A stretch of DNA of 64,000 nt from Blattamonas nauphoetae (Eukaryota > Preaxostyla > Oxymonadida), in the NCBI GenBank assembly GCA_033064195.1, contig JARBJD010000076.1, positions 62,001 through 126,000 on the forward strand, written 5' to 3'. The translations under genes and the position numbers were made by a program. Each line of letters starts with the position of its first letter. The stretch's first letter is position 1. Below the pieces are notes generated by a model. It was not told the origin of the DNA and searched no databases. It saw only the letters and a list, made by a program, of their open reading frames with translations. Below, one piece after another: positions 9,715-20,162 of this stretch.

Positions 9715-11895
9715 TCAGTCTGCCTTTCCTTCCTTCTCCTTCTCCAGTTTCTTTCGTTTCTCATCTTTCTTCTTCTTTTCCTTCTCCGCCGCTTCGAGAG
9801 CCTCAGACTGAATATTCATCCACGGCATCCTCTTCGCAGCCCACCGGAACATCGGATGCGTCGAGAACAGTCCAACATTTGTCATCTGAAGAGCAAACAC
9901 CATCACAAACTGGATGAGGATGATCACAAGCAGCACAGCGAGGATGTGGTGCATTGGGTAAGAATGGTACAGCTCTGCACTGTAAACGTAGGGCGTACGC
10001 ACAACAGGAACGTAGTTAGGTCTGCTGCTGCTGATCCAGCGTGGGACTGACGCGAGTGTGTTTGGAACGATGCTGAGGAATTGAGAGAAGGCGGTGTGGA
10101 GACCGAAGAGAACGGGGGAGGTGTCGGAGGGGACAGTCGAGCTGAATGCGGAGAGGGTGGGTGTGGTGTCGGCGATGAATTGTGTGATTCGCGTGCGATT
10201 CATGGCATCGTCGTACGAGTTGATTGACAATCCGTTCGGACACAGGAAATCAATCCAGCTGTTCATGTTGTCTTCAAGAACACCATATTGCGACGATTTG
10301 GGTGTTCCGTTGGGCGTGAGGGAGATGCACTGATCACCAAGGATGGCTGTCACAGCGAGAGCAAAGTCCGCATCGTTGAGATCTTCGACGAGGGTCGTGT
10401 TGTCGACAGTGATGGACGCACCAGACGACGACTTGAACGTGATCGGCTTGGCGCGTGTGTTGAGAAGGCCGATTGCGCTGATTACGACCTCCACAGCGAA
10501 CTGGGTTTGAGAGAGAAGAGACGCTGGAGTGATGAGGTCAGTTCCGTTGAATGTTGGGATGTGGAGAGGGAAATTCGGGATGGCCTGGGCTGCAGGAGCG
10601 GTGGATGTGCGATTGGTCATGTTGAAAGTCAGATTTGTGTTGCTGGCGGTGAGTGTGATGGCGTTGATTTTGAATTTGGGAGCGATCATCTCTTGCGGGA
10701 TGATTGGCATGCGACGTTGGACCTGTGGCTGTTTGGATGATTTTGTGGGCTTTTTGGTTTCTTCCTCTTCCTCCTCCTCGTCTTCTTCGTCTGATTCGTC
10801 GTCGTCATCTTCATTCTTCTCTGGTTTCTCTTCTTTCTTCTCTGCAGCCTCCTCTTCCTTTGCTTCTTCCTCATCGAAATATTGTTCTTCGATGGTTGTC
10901 ATTCCACATTGTTTGGCAAGCACGCGAGTGAGTCGTGTGAGCAGCCCTTCCTTCTTCTCCACGATCTCCCCCTCGCTATTTTCTTCTTCTGGATTGTATT
11001 TTTTGGTGACGTTGACACTCTCTAGAACACGTAGTTCTTGTCCATTAGGGCCTCCAAACCCATCAAAGAAAACAAAATGTGTTGGGAGTGATCCGAGCAA
11101 GATGCTTCCATCTCTTGACGAGTATTGTCCAGTTTTGGCTTCCTTCTCAGCTTTTGCCCAAAAGTCGCGGAGACCAAGATATCCATCGGCACTTCCACCT
11201 CCATAGAGCAGAAAAACGACATTGACATTTGGGCGAGCGGCTTTGTTCGCATACACCTGACGAAGAATGCGCATTGTCTCAAGAACACCAGCAACACCTG
11301 TTGCACCCACTTTCCCACTCATCCCTTCCAATCCAAGACCCATGAGACCAAAGGTGTCGTAGTTAGCTCCGACGAGAATTGTGGGAATGTCTGTTGGCTT
11401 AACGGTGGGATGGCCAGGGTCTGCACCAAGCATCCAGCCAAACAAACTTTTAATCTTTCCTTGTCCTGTGGCCCTCTTCGATTTTGTCTTTAGGAACAAT
11501 CTTTGGCTGAAGAGGGTGTCTGAGTTGTCCCTGCCCTTTACAGTGTTGAGTAATTCTTCATTTTCAAGTGCGAAAAGAATGGGAATTGATGTTGTTTTGG
11601 TGAGGAATGCGTCCTGGATGAAGCTTAATCGTTGACGAGTGAGATTAGTTGGGTGTTCTGGGATTAAGAAAACGATTCCGTGGTGGCGAAACGAGGAGTT
11701 CGTAACAATGTCGGTGAATAATTGCTCGGGAATATCGTCAATCCTATGGAATGAATCATCTTGAACACGAAAAGATGCTCCAGTTGAGCGAGACCCGAAG
11801 GATCCCAAGTTCGGGATATCAACGTGAGGGAGTGGATACGCCGGAAACGTGTACCGTCCGTGGAGGAGCGACAGCAGAAAGATGAAATTAATCAT
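9715..11895 (-). CDS. Nicalin-like ER membrane protein
   Basis: Uninterrupted frame of 726 residues from the ATG at 11895, chosen because it opens directly into a signal peptide (MINFIFLLSLLHG). A luminal M28-peptidase-like domain follows, with a strand resembling the nicalin signature (PTILVGANYDTFGLMGLGLE), VNVVFLLYGGG and THFVFFDGFGG. The metal-binding residues of active M28 peptidases are not apparent, as expected for nicalin. A long acidic insertion (about residues 350-410) interrupts the domain. One membrane segment (ILAVLLVIILIQFVMVFALQ) near the C-terminus is followed by a basic, lysine-rich cytosolic tail. Nicalin acts with NOMO and TMEM147 in ER multipass-protein biogenesis. Its start is 74 bases from that of the divergent hydrolase gene. 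Confidence 0.8.
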   Translation of the reverse strand: MINFIFLLSLLHGRYTFPAYPLPHVDIPNLGSFGSRSTGASFRVQDDSFHRIDDIPEQLFTDIVTNSSFRHHGIVFLIPEHPTNLTRQRLSFIQDAFLTKTTSIPILFALENEELLNTVKGRDNSDTLFSQRLFLKTKSKRATGQGKIKSLFGWMLGADPGHPTVKPTDIPTILVGANYDTFGLMGLGLEGMSGKVGATGVAGVLETMRILRQVYANKAARPNVNVVFLLYGGGSADGYLGLRDFWAKAEKEAKTGQYSSRDGSILLGSLPTHFVFFDGFGGPNGQELRVLESVNVTKKYNPEEENSEGEIVEKKEGLLTRLTRVLAKQCGMTTIEEQYFDEEEAKEEEAAEKKEEKPEKNEDDDDESDEEDEEEEEEETKKPTKSSKQPQVQRRMPIIPQEMIAPKFKINAITLTASNTNLTFNMTNRTSTAPAAQAIPNFPLHIPTFNGTDLITPASLLSQTQFAVEVVISAIGLLNTRAKPITFKSSSGASITVDNTTLVEDLNDADFALAVTAILGDQCISLTPNGTPKSSQYGVLEDNMNSWIDFLCPNGLSINSYDDAMNRTRITQFIADTTPTLSAFSSTVPSDTSPVLFGLHTAFSQFLSIVPNTLASVPRWISSSRPNYVPVVRTPYVYSAELYHSYPMHHILAVLLVIILIQFVMVFALQMTNVGLFSTHPMFRWAAKRMPWMNIQSEALEAAEKEKKKKDEKRKKLEKEKEGKAD

Positions 11896-11969
11896 GGAGG
11901 CAATCCGGCAGTTCGGAGATTTGACAACTCCAAGGATTTGTAAAGGGAGGATCACACCAACCGAGTGAA

Positions 11970-13390
11970 ATGGACGACTTCACGGAAGCTATCATTCGGC
12001 CGCCTCGCTTAGAGTATGCTCTCAATGATCTGGGCCCGGCTGTCGGATATATTAATGAGAAACCTGTCACGAGAACAGATTTTGATGTCTGCTTCTTTTC
12101 ATCGAAATACCATTGATTACAGGTTGTTAATGATCGAAACATGACCTTGAAATGTTCTGTCTTCTATCCGACAGAATATGAACTCACATCAGGCACACTT
12201 CCATGCTGTGTATATTGTCATGCGAATGCCGGTTTGTTTCGACTTCATTTTCTTTTCATGTCTGTTGCACCGCTTCTATGTAATTTTTTTGTTGTGCTAT
12301 ATTCATTATTTTCCGATTTGCTTCCTTTTTCAGGATGCCGACTCGAATCATTCACAATTCTTCCTTCTCTTCTTAAACACGATATCTGTGTTGTCGCATT
12401 TGATTTCGCTGGATGCGGAATATCGCAAGGTATTTTTTACATGAAACTGGATTCTCACATCTGACCATCTCTCCATTTGTTCCACACATTCTCAGGAGAT
12501 TTTATCTCTCTTGGATACAATGAAATCCACGATCTTGATGCTGTCATTGACTATATCAAACACCAATATCACTTCCGAAAGATTGGTCTGTCTTTTTTGT
12601 TCATGTCAACATATCCCACACATTCGCAAATGTCATTTAGTTATTTGGGGACGAAGCATGGGTGCTTCAACAGCTCTTATTTATGGAGCTGGTCATCCAG
12701 ACATTTGTGGACTCATTCTGGATACACCATTTTCACGTATTCAACAGATTGTGAACGATGTCGCAAGGGAAGTGAAAATTCCGTGTTCGTGTTGCATAAT
12801 TCCGCTTGGAAAACGGAAAATTCGGCAAAATGTTCTCAAATTAACTGGAATGGACGTCAAGTTCGCCATTTATTGCTTCTATCATATTTTATAGCACTTT
12901 TGCCCCAATCGACTCGGCCTCTCATTGTACAGTCCCGCTCCTTCTCGCACATGGACGTTCTGACAATCTTGTTGCTGTTGCACAGTCACAAGAACTGTAT
13001 CCATTCCTTTCATGGTGCTCATCCAAATTTTAATCTGCCTTTCGTCCTTCTTCAGATATAATCTTTACGGAAGCTCAGACAAGAAATTCATGATGTTGGA
13101 TGGAGATCATAATGATATCCGCGACGACCAATTTCAGAATGTCTGTTTAACGTTTATTCGCAGGGTCTGTTCAACAGAAGGGTCACATAGTCTGCTTTCG
13201 CTTATAATCCCATCATTAATCTTCTCCGCACTCCCCCTCACATTATTCAGGTACAGCCAATGCTGGTATGCGAGCAGATCTCTCTGCCGAGAATGAGGAG
13301 ATGGATGAGGTTGCGGAACCTCACAGTGAGACTGCCCCCATCTTTGATAGGCGAAACGCTCTCAGTGGAGATCTTTCTTTCGGATTCTAA
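11970..13390 (+). CDS. Alpha/beta hydrolase (serine aminopeptidase-like family)
   Basis: A chain of short exons encodes a protein starting MDDFTEAIIRPPRLEY, then NDRNMTLKCSVFYP, LPCCVYCHANAG (oxyanion region), VVAFDFAGCGISQGDFISLG, VIWGRSMGASTALIYGAGHP and ICGLILDTPFSRI. GRSMGAS is the nucleophile elbow with the catalytic Ser. LLAHGRSDNLV carries the expected acidic residue and LDGDHND the expected His. This order matches the widespread cytosolic alpha/beta hydrolases that share the pattern PPR..Y, CSHY and GRSMGA. Introns of 40-100 bases were placed from GT-AG borders and frame. The last exon (about 13255-13390) reads convincingly to TAA but I could not make its splice junction exact. Confidence 0.75.
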
Positions 13391-13676
13391 TATATTCTTA
13401 TCGACAGTGAATCCATGTTTCACTTCATCTGTTTTTTCTGCATTTTTCGTCTTTTGGATTGCTCGACATGTATTATCTTTCAGAAAACAGATTATTCAAT
13501 GAAAAATACATCAAAAAGTGGAGTTGCTTCCGATAGCTCGCAGAGGTGATCATGGACGGTTAGGATATCCGACTGTCACACTGCGTCAGTTTGTCGGGCA
13601 TGGCAAGTCTTGAAATGCGAGAAAACAATCGAAACTTCGTTCCATGAAGCAATACAATTGGAGACCCAATAATTAT

Positions 13677-14249
13677 TCATCGTTGTCGGAGCGAACCCAA
13701 TATAGTGAGAAAGAAGGTTCGGAGTGCTTCTTCGTTGTCGTTTTGAGGCTCCCCGAGAACAATGAGGATTCCAACACGGAACTTTCCTACAAATAAGCGT
13801 AACGGATGCGACTGAGGGGAATGATTAAGTTGTGATGATTGTTGTTCCGCAGATTGTTCGGGAGAGAGGAACGAGTACGACATTGTGTTGGGATCTTTCT
13901 CAATCAGGATGAACCGTCGATTTTGGATATGAATGCCAGTTGTTTGGAAAGAAGTGACAATATTTTGAGCTGTTTGTGCACAGGTGGAGGATGTGAGAGG
14001 AAAAAAATGAATGAGTTCAATGACGAAAAACCTTGTTCATATGAAGGGTTCAGGGAGACAAGATGGACAAATTGAGTACACAGGGGCGGGTTAGATGATA
14101 AGACAGAGAGAACTCCCCGAGACCACTGAAGAGCACCTCGCAAATTGATGAGGGCCACAGACGGCGGTGGACAATTTGGGGGAAGTTGAGAGAGGAGATC
14201 TGAAATAATATATAAAAGAGAAAGAGACTATCCACATATTCATCCATGA
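13677..14249 (-). CDS. Unrecognised intron-containing gene
   Basis: Two substantial minus-strand segments, about 14170-13904 and 13883-13677, look coding (SVALINLRGALQWSRGVL; SHPLRLFVGKFRVGILIVLG) and are probably joined by short introns. The product would be roughly 170-190 residues of mixed alpha/beta character ending FFLTILGSLRQR. The start is uncertain: ATG at 14247 lies just before a GT-rich stretch. I do not recognise the family. It lies convergent with the hydrolase gene and divergent from histone H2A. Confidence 0.4.
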
Positions 14250-14395
14250 TGATTGACGAAATTTGAATTTTGATCTGAACAACCCATGCTTTTGACTAAA
14301 ATATTACGCGTAATTCATCAAAGTTGGATTTATTGTTATTAACGATCATCGAACGCCTGATTCGTTCATTGGATTTTATATCTAACAAATCTAAA

Positions 14396-14818
14396 ATGGC
14401 ACCAAAAGCTGAAAAGAAAGAAGTTAAACGCGTTGAAGTCGCCAAGAAGACCGTGAAGACCGGAGACAAGAAGACCCGCTCCCGTTCAGATCGCGCTGGA
14501 CTGCAGTTCCCAGTTGGTCGTATCCACCGTCACCTCCACAAGGGCAACTACTGCGAGCGTATCGGATCAGGTGCTCCAATCTACCTGGCTGCTGTCCTCG
14601 AATACCTCACAGCCGAAATCCTCGAGCTCGCGGGAAACGCTGCCAAGGAGCACAAGAAGGCAAGAATTGTCCCCCGCCACGTTCTCCTCGCTGTCCGCAA
14701 CGATGAGGAGCTCAGCAAACTGCTTGGCCATGTTACCATCCCAGCAGGAGGTGTTCTTCCCAACATCCACTCCAGCCTTGTCAAGAAAGGAAAGGGCGAC
14801 GAAGAAATCGCAGAATAA
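14396..14818 (+). CDS. Histone H2A
   Basis: Single exon, 140 residues. A lysine-rich N-terminal tail is followed by the H2A fold: [82 protein letters not shown]. The acidic-patch residues (the Glu pair of the AEILE helix and NDEE) are present. The loop and C-terminal features match canonical H2A rather than H2A.Z, and the C-terminus lacks an SQ(E/D) motif. The tail is longer at the N-terminus than in animals. Codon use is strongly C-ending, as expected for a highly expressed gene. Confidence 0.95.
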   Translation: MAPKAEKKEVKRVEVAKKTVKTGDKKTRSRSDRAGLQFPVGRIHRHLHKGNYCERIGSGAPIYLAAVLEYLTAEILELAGNAAKEHKKARIVPRHVLLAVRNDEELSKLLGHVTIPAGGVLPNIHSSLVKKGKGDEEIAE

Positions 14819-14958
14819 ACACCACGTTCTCGTTGGGTTGTGTTCTTGAACATAACTCTCATTTCAACACTTCGTCTAATAATAACCAAGTTTCGGAATG
14901 AAGGAGTTAACTTTAGTAAGTTTTGTGGTGGTTTTGATCTGGACAATTTCATCCACCG

Positions 14959-15636
14959 ATGTCTGATCTTGAATGTCCAATTTGTCTTGATGAATTTCGC
15001 GAGCCCCTATTCTGCCCTCAATGTTGGGGGGGATTTTGTAAAGACTGCGTCACAGGATCATATCGACGTTCACAAACATGCCCCATATGCGCTGCACAGA
15101 TACCACTTCACGAATTTAAGACACTTGAACGAGCAGCGAACATTAAGCAGGTCAGTTCACTTCTCTTCTGATTGATCCAGAAACTTTCAGTCGTTCTTCA
15201 AAAATACAACCAACTCCCCCCTCGCGAACCCCGCACTGTCCCTCTTGTCCCGCCTACTCGTGAACCACAACACAATCACGAAATCGAAGAAGATAATGAC
15301 GCGTTTATTGCTGGCGGTGACCTCAACGAGGTCATCCCTCCACCACTCGACCTCAGAACCTTAACACTCGAAACCCTCGATCCCAATCTCTGTATAGTCG
15401 TCGACTTTGAGCAGAATCAGCCTCTCACGAATGATGAAACTGCACTTGCACTGATAAACACTTACGCAAACTACTGCCGCGGATCTCTCAACCTCTCCAT
15501 CGACGGGTTTATCTGGGACTTCCATCGAATCATAGTCAGTTTCCGGCAGCGAAACGATGTCGTGCGTCTCCTGCAGTGTGGACGAACGTTCTGGGAGGGA
15601 GTTCCGTATCGGTTATCAAATTATCGGCCTGGCTGA
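14959..15636 (+). CDS. RING-finger protein with TRIM37-like RING
   Basis: Two exons (14959-15150 and 15181-15636) separated by a 30-base GT-AG intron encode 215 residues. The N-terminus is a RING with the pattern CPIC...LFCPQC..FCKDC...CPIC, where a Cys replaces the usual His, as in TRIM37. The following stretch, AQIPLHEFKTLERAANIK, also resembles the sequence after the TRIM37 RING. The second half has a proline-rich linker and an unrecognised folded C-terminal region of about 100 residues. No MATH or B-box domain is present, so it is not a full TRIM37. Probable role: E3 ubiquitin ligase. Confidence 0.75.
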
Positions 15637-15744
15637 TGAATATCATTGTTTTGTTGTCTTCTTTCCTCATTTCAGAATGGTGAATGCTCATTTTCTATTT
15701 TGGTTCGGTAATAACAAACCTATTCTCATCTCATGGCCTGATCG

Positions 15745-16662
15745 ATGTCATCTCGTCATTCTCGAAGTCATCGGCGAAGATCATATTCTCGTTCGTCATC
15801 CAGATCCCGCTCTCGCTCTCCCCGTCGCCATTATTCTCCTCGTCGTCGATACTCTCGCTATTCGCCACCTCGACGCCACGACCACAGATCTTCTCGTTAC
15901 TCACCTTCTTCCACTCGTCCTCCTCACAAATCATCATCTCACCCAGAACCGACTCGTCCTCCAGCAAATACATCTCCAATACCAACACTTGACCCTTTAA
16001 CAGTCAGAACATCACACCGTCTCTATGTTGGAAACATTCCGTCGTCCTTCACTAACTCCCTCCTCCAGGACTATCTCAACACTCTCTTCATGGAGCATTC
16101 CATGTGCACCCGCCCAATTGTAAGCGAATGTGTCATCGGGAAGGAGAAATCGTTTGCCTTCGTCGATCTTCCATCGTCTCGCCTTGTTGATGAAGCGGTG
16201 AAGTTGGACGGCACAGAAAGCAATGGATGCTGTTTGAAGCTTGGCCGGCCAGTGTCATATCTGAAACTCCCAGCCGGTTTTGAAGAACCAGAAGACGGAA
16301 TCAACCAACCTGAACAGCCTCCCCCACAGGAAGGGTATTTTAATATATTAACGAACGCTCCATTTCACCCATCGTCAGATAATATCAATCTGATATACTT
16401 GATGAAATTCCCTCCAGCATTCACAGAAGCACAACTGCGAGATCTCCTCTCCTCAATTGGTCCTCTCGCCTCACTCCAGCTTCTTATCGATCCAGTCACT
16501 CATAGTTCGACTGGTGTTGCGCTTGCATCGTTTATGAATTCAGCATTGACTGATTTGGCGATCAAAGGATTGCAAACGATTTCTTTCAATGGAACGAACA
16601 CTCTTCTTGCAGGAAGAGTTTTTGAGAAGAAGGAGGAGCAGATGGTGCGTGACGAGGAGTGA
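15745..16662 (+). CDS. U2AF large subunit-like splicing factor
   Basis: Single exon, 305 residues. An N-terminal Arg/Ser domain (about residues 3-35, dense in RSRS) is followed by RRM1 (RLYVGNIPSSFTNSLLQDYL; RNP1-like SFAFVDLPS) and RRM2 (LIYLMKFPPAFTEAQLRDLL; TGVALASFMNS). RRM1 has the spacing and long loop of U2AF65, including HSMCTRP and the SECVIG segment. The third, UHM-type RRM of U2AF65 is absent: the frame stops soon after RRM2. Family members bind the polypyrimidine tract upstream of the 3' splice site, which fits the pyrimidine-rich intron ends here. Loss of the UHM would remove the usual SF1/SF3b1 contact, unless a downstream exon was missed. Confidence 0.75.
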   Translation: MSSRHSRSHRRRSYSRSSSRSRSRSPRRHYSPRRRYSRYSPPRRHDHRSSRYSPSSTRPPHKSSSHPEPTRPPANTSPIPTLDPLTVRTSHRLYVGNIPSSFTNSLLQDYLNTLFMEHSMCTRPIVSECVIGKEKSFAFVDLPSSRLVDEAVKLDGTESNGCCLKLGRPVSYLKLPAGFEEPEDGINQPEQPPPQEGYFNILTNAPFHPSSDNINLIYLMKFPPAFTEAQLRDLLSSIGPLASLQLLIDPVTHSSTGVALASFMNSALTDLAIKGLQTISFNGTNTLLAGRVFEKKEEQMVRDEE

Positions 16663-16843
16663 AACGATCATTCATGATACAGTTTTGAGATCTCTTTTCT
16701 TTTGAACCACACTTCTTCCTTTCACTCAGATGGTGACTTCTTCTTTCTCATCTCTTTGTTTGCCTTTCAATCTTCTGATTCTAATCACTTCATCTGAATT
16801 TGTTCATCTCCTCTCAAGACCCCATGAACTTTTCTTTTCCAGA

Positions 16844-19208
16844 ATGAGCGGGCTATGCAGTGCTCCAGAGGCCCGATATCAGGGAGGAACAACGAGCTAC
16901 TATGAAGAATGGCAGAAAATGAAGAATGAGAATACAGCTCTTGTTTGTATTTGTATTTTTCATTGATCAATAATCTTGTCGACATTCACTTGTTTAGAAA
17001 AAGGATATTGAAATCCTAAAGAAAAAACTGGAGAGAGATGAACAATTTCTCCAGGAATATGAGGAAGTGAACAAGAAGAACGAAGAGGAATTTGAGTTAT
17101 TACAGGATGATCTTGAAGTCGAGAAAAAGAAACGTAAACAAGCCCAGAATGAAAAAGCCGAACTTGTAAAAACCCTTGCCCAAGCACAGAAGGAAATCAC
17201 TCGCTTTACAACCGAAAACATGCAGGTATTTCCTTCATCACACACCCATTTTGTTCATCAGTTGAAAGATAAGCTTGATACCCTTCGTTCACAATATGAC
17301 CAAGAGTCAATCTCTGCATCTCAGGCTAATGATCGAACTGTGAAAGCTGAACAACAGTTTATCTCTCTATTACATGAATTATGTCTTGGCTCAGATCAAG
17401 CGCTCAAAAGGCTGAAATTGAAAGATTAACCGAAGAAAATGAGAATCTTGAAGAAAAAATCAACCAGCTTACACAACATAGAGACGCTGTCTGCCCTATA
17501 TCATTTTGCATGAGACTGTAATCAACCCAAATTTTAATCCGTCCATTTTTCAGCTTCTTGGCGAAATTCAGCAACTAAAAACAGACTATGCATCCTTTGA
17601 TGATAAGAAAGAAGAACTTCAAGATGAGATCCAGCGACATCTCGAACAGTCTGTCATTTTTAGCGTCCTTCTTCTTAAATGCCAGAATTTCGTCCGTGGA
17701 ATCGGAAAGAGACCGTATCCAATCACAATGCGAGGAGCAGGAGAAACAAAACGATCAACTTTCTCAAGAACTCCGTGATGCCCAAGAAAACGCAAAAGAG
17801 CAAGAGAGGAAAATGAAAGAAGAACAGATCAAGGCAAGACAAATCGAAAACGAACTGAATTCGATCAAATCGGAGACCCACGAACTAAACAAGACCATTG
17901 ATGCTCTCAAAGCACAAATCAACAGCAAAGACAAGCAATTGACGGAATTGGGGCAGGACATTGACCTGATCCGAGTGGAGAACGAGCGCCTCGTGAGGGA
18001 CATCGAAGGGAAGGAGGTGAAAATAGAGAAGTTGGGACAGAACTTCGAAAGGCTCCGAAACAAATTCCAAAAGAAGGAAGAAGAAGCGAAAGATCTTCAG
18101 ATGAAGACAACCACACTCGACACGCGAGAGAAGCAGCTAAAGACAGAAGTTGAACGATGGAAGACGCAATCGCAGAAAGTGAGTGGACAGCTGAGCAACG
18201 AGGAAGTGAAGAACGGGGAGCTGGAACAGACCATCTTCAGGCTGAAGGGGGATTTGGAGAGGAGCGAACAGCACACACAGAGAGTGCAGAAGGAGTTGGA
18301 CAGTGTGTTCTCTTCTCCTTCCTCTGCCTTTCCATCTCTTCCTCTTTTCCTCTTCTCATCTGGCTTTCTCTTCCTCTCTTCTCATCCTCTCCCCTGCCTT
18401 TCCTTCTCTTCCATCTCTTCCTCTTCTCATCTGACCTTCCCTTCCTCTCTCTCATCCTCTTGTCTTCTCTTCTTCTCCCCTACCTTTCCTTCTCTTCCTC
18501 TCTTCTCCTCTCACCTTCTCTTCCTCACTTCTCATCATCTCTTCTTCTCTTCTCTCTCATTCCCAGCCCTTCGCGAACACGTGACATCAAAACAAGCTGA
18601 AATGTCGCGTCTCGTCGCAGCAGATTCCAAAGCACGCTCGCTCACCGACGAGCTGGATTACATCAAAGGCGAGAATCAGCGACTACTCGGCGAGGTACAA
18701 GCACTGCATCGTGAGAACAACGACAGGAACGCGTTGGAAGGAGAGAAGAATCGGTTGAACATGGAAGTTCAGAAGTTGAGGTGTGTTCTCATCGTCGTCC
18801 TTCACTCCTCTCTTTTCTACTCTCGTCTTCTCTCCATTTTGTTGTGTTTGTCGTTCGTCTTCTCAAAGAATGAGACAAGACACGCTTTTGCAGGAAAAAG
18901 TGGGATTACAGAATGACATCGCCAGACTCACCGAAACGACAAAGCAAGTGTCCAAACTCCAAGTCCAGAACGCTTCTCTTCTCAGCGAGAACGACGACCT
19001 CACCGCTCGCGTTGCCAAGCTCCAACAACAAATCTTGAACACACGACCCACCACCACTCGATCAACATATTCCCCTTCAGTCGATATTCTCAGTATGCTG
19101 GATCAGGCTGTAGACAGAGAAATGAAACAGACACAGGCTCTTCATGGGAGCATCTCAAAGGTCGAGGCGAGTCAGACATCGTTGCAGAGGAAGTTGGATC
19201 GGACGTAG
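16844..19208 (+). CDS. Long coiled-coil protein, multi-exon
   Basis: Starts MSGLCSAPEARYQGGTTSYY at 16844. It continues through several exons with heptad-rich sequence (IEILKKKLERDEQFLQEYEE, FELLQDDLEVEKKKRKQAQN, IDALKAQINSKDKQLTELGQ, LVRDIEGKEVKIEKLGQNFE) to TAG at 19206-19208. The N-terminal motif SYYEEWQKMKNENTAL recalls bZIP-less coiled-coil scaffolds but I cannot assign a family. Predicted as one almost continuous coiled coil of about 550-600 residues. At least six introns interrupt it, including an unusually long CT-rich one. Confidence 0.65.
18303..18566 (+). repeat. Pyrimidine-rich simple-sequence intron
   Basis: About 260 bases made almost entirely of TCTTCC/CTCTTC repeats lie between GTGTGT and a CCCAG acceptor inside the coiled-coil gene. 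The frame is open but gives only Ser/Phe/Leu/Pro low complexity, whereas both flanks give good heptads, so an intron is the better reading. It is several times longer than the other introns seen. Confidence 0.7.
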
Positions 19209-19474
19209 AGAGTGTGTGGGAGTCTTCCTTTTCATTTCACACAGATATTCTTGATTTACGAAGTTTATGCTTTTTTTGGTTAATCCTGAATCGCGGAATA
19301 TGAATATTATGGTTGTTTTCAAGGAGTATGTTTCATATGCAAGATATTTTGAAATGAAAACAAAGACATGAAGTTTCTCACTCAATTCGGTCTTGTCATC
19401 TATCCAAACAAAGAAGAAGAATTCCGACGAACTGAATCAGACAAAACAAGAGTTCAAGCCCACACAGTGCATAA

Positions 19475-20009
19475 TCATAGGAACTTCTGGGTGAGTTGAG
19501 AAGAGATCAGAAATACAAACACAAGAGCTTGCCAGAAAAGAAGGAAGAGTACTCCAGCCACTTCAATCAGGAGACAAATCAGACATACGAGAGATTTCAT
19601 TCCGCCCCCACCTCGAAGAGCAGATTTTCCTGTTCAAAAAAAGAAAGTTGATGAACAGGGAACCGAAGACAAATAATCGTAAAGAGGAAGATGCCTTGAG
19701 AAATTTTGATCATGTGGGCGATGAAAGTGGTCAGTTCTATTCCAGGTTCCCCAAATATCCTCCAAATGGGGAATGGTGCCAGATTCACTGAAAGGTCGAA
19801 ATAAAACTTGTTATGGCAAACTTTTGATGATGTAAAGTATGATCCATGCAATGAAAAAGATGACTCCAAAATATTTATCCATTTCAAAGACTAGAAAGGC
19901 GACAAATGTAGTTGTCTGTATCTCGAGAATTTCATGGAATATATGAGATAAATATGGTATGAATGTCGGAAAAACATACATTAACAGCGCCTCCTTGCCG
20001 TTGGGACAT
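19475..20009 (-). CDS. Possible small membrane protein gene
   Basis: From ATG 20009 (MSQRQGGAVN) a spliced reading gives a first hydrophobic segment (YFGVIFFIAWIILYII), a short polar linker and a second hydrophobic segment (SLVCLICLLIEVAGVLFLLF) ending TQKFL at 19475. Plausible GT-AG borders exist, but a gap near 19640-19620 is not resolved. It could encode a two-span membrane protein of about 110-130 residues. No family recognised. Confidence 0.3.
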
Positions 20010-20162
20010 TAGTGAAGAAAATTAGTTTCAGATTATTTGTGAATTTGAGAATCGATGAAAAAAGGGACAATTTTGAGTGGGTATTGAGAAATGAGTCAAC
20101 TTCATCTTCATGTGAAATGAAAATCAACATATATCTTCAAAAGTCGAATAAAGAAGCATAAA

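Noticed and set aside
10529-11206. Plus-strand Ser-rich frame opposite nicalin
   Set aside because: It is the complement of the acidic Glu/Asp insertion of nicalin and has no other support.
14396-14818. Histone variant H2A.Z
   Set aside because: Loop 1 and the C-terminal docking region ([11 protein letters not shown]) follow canonical H2A, and H2A.Z signatures are missing.
18303-18566. Coding Ser/Phe/Leu-rich domain within the coiled-coil protein
   Set aside because: The stretch is simple CT repeat with intron-like ends, while both flanks resume heptad coding.
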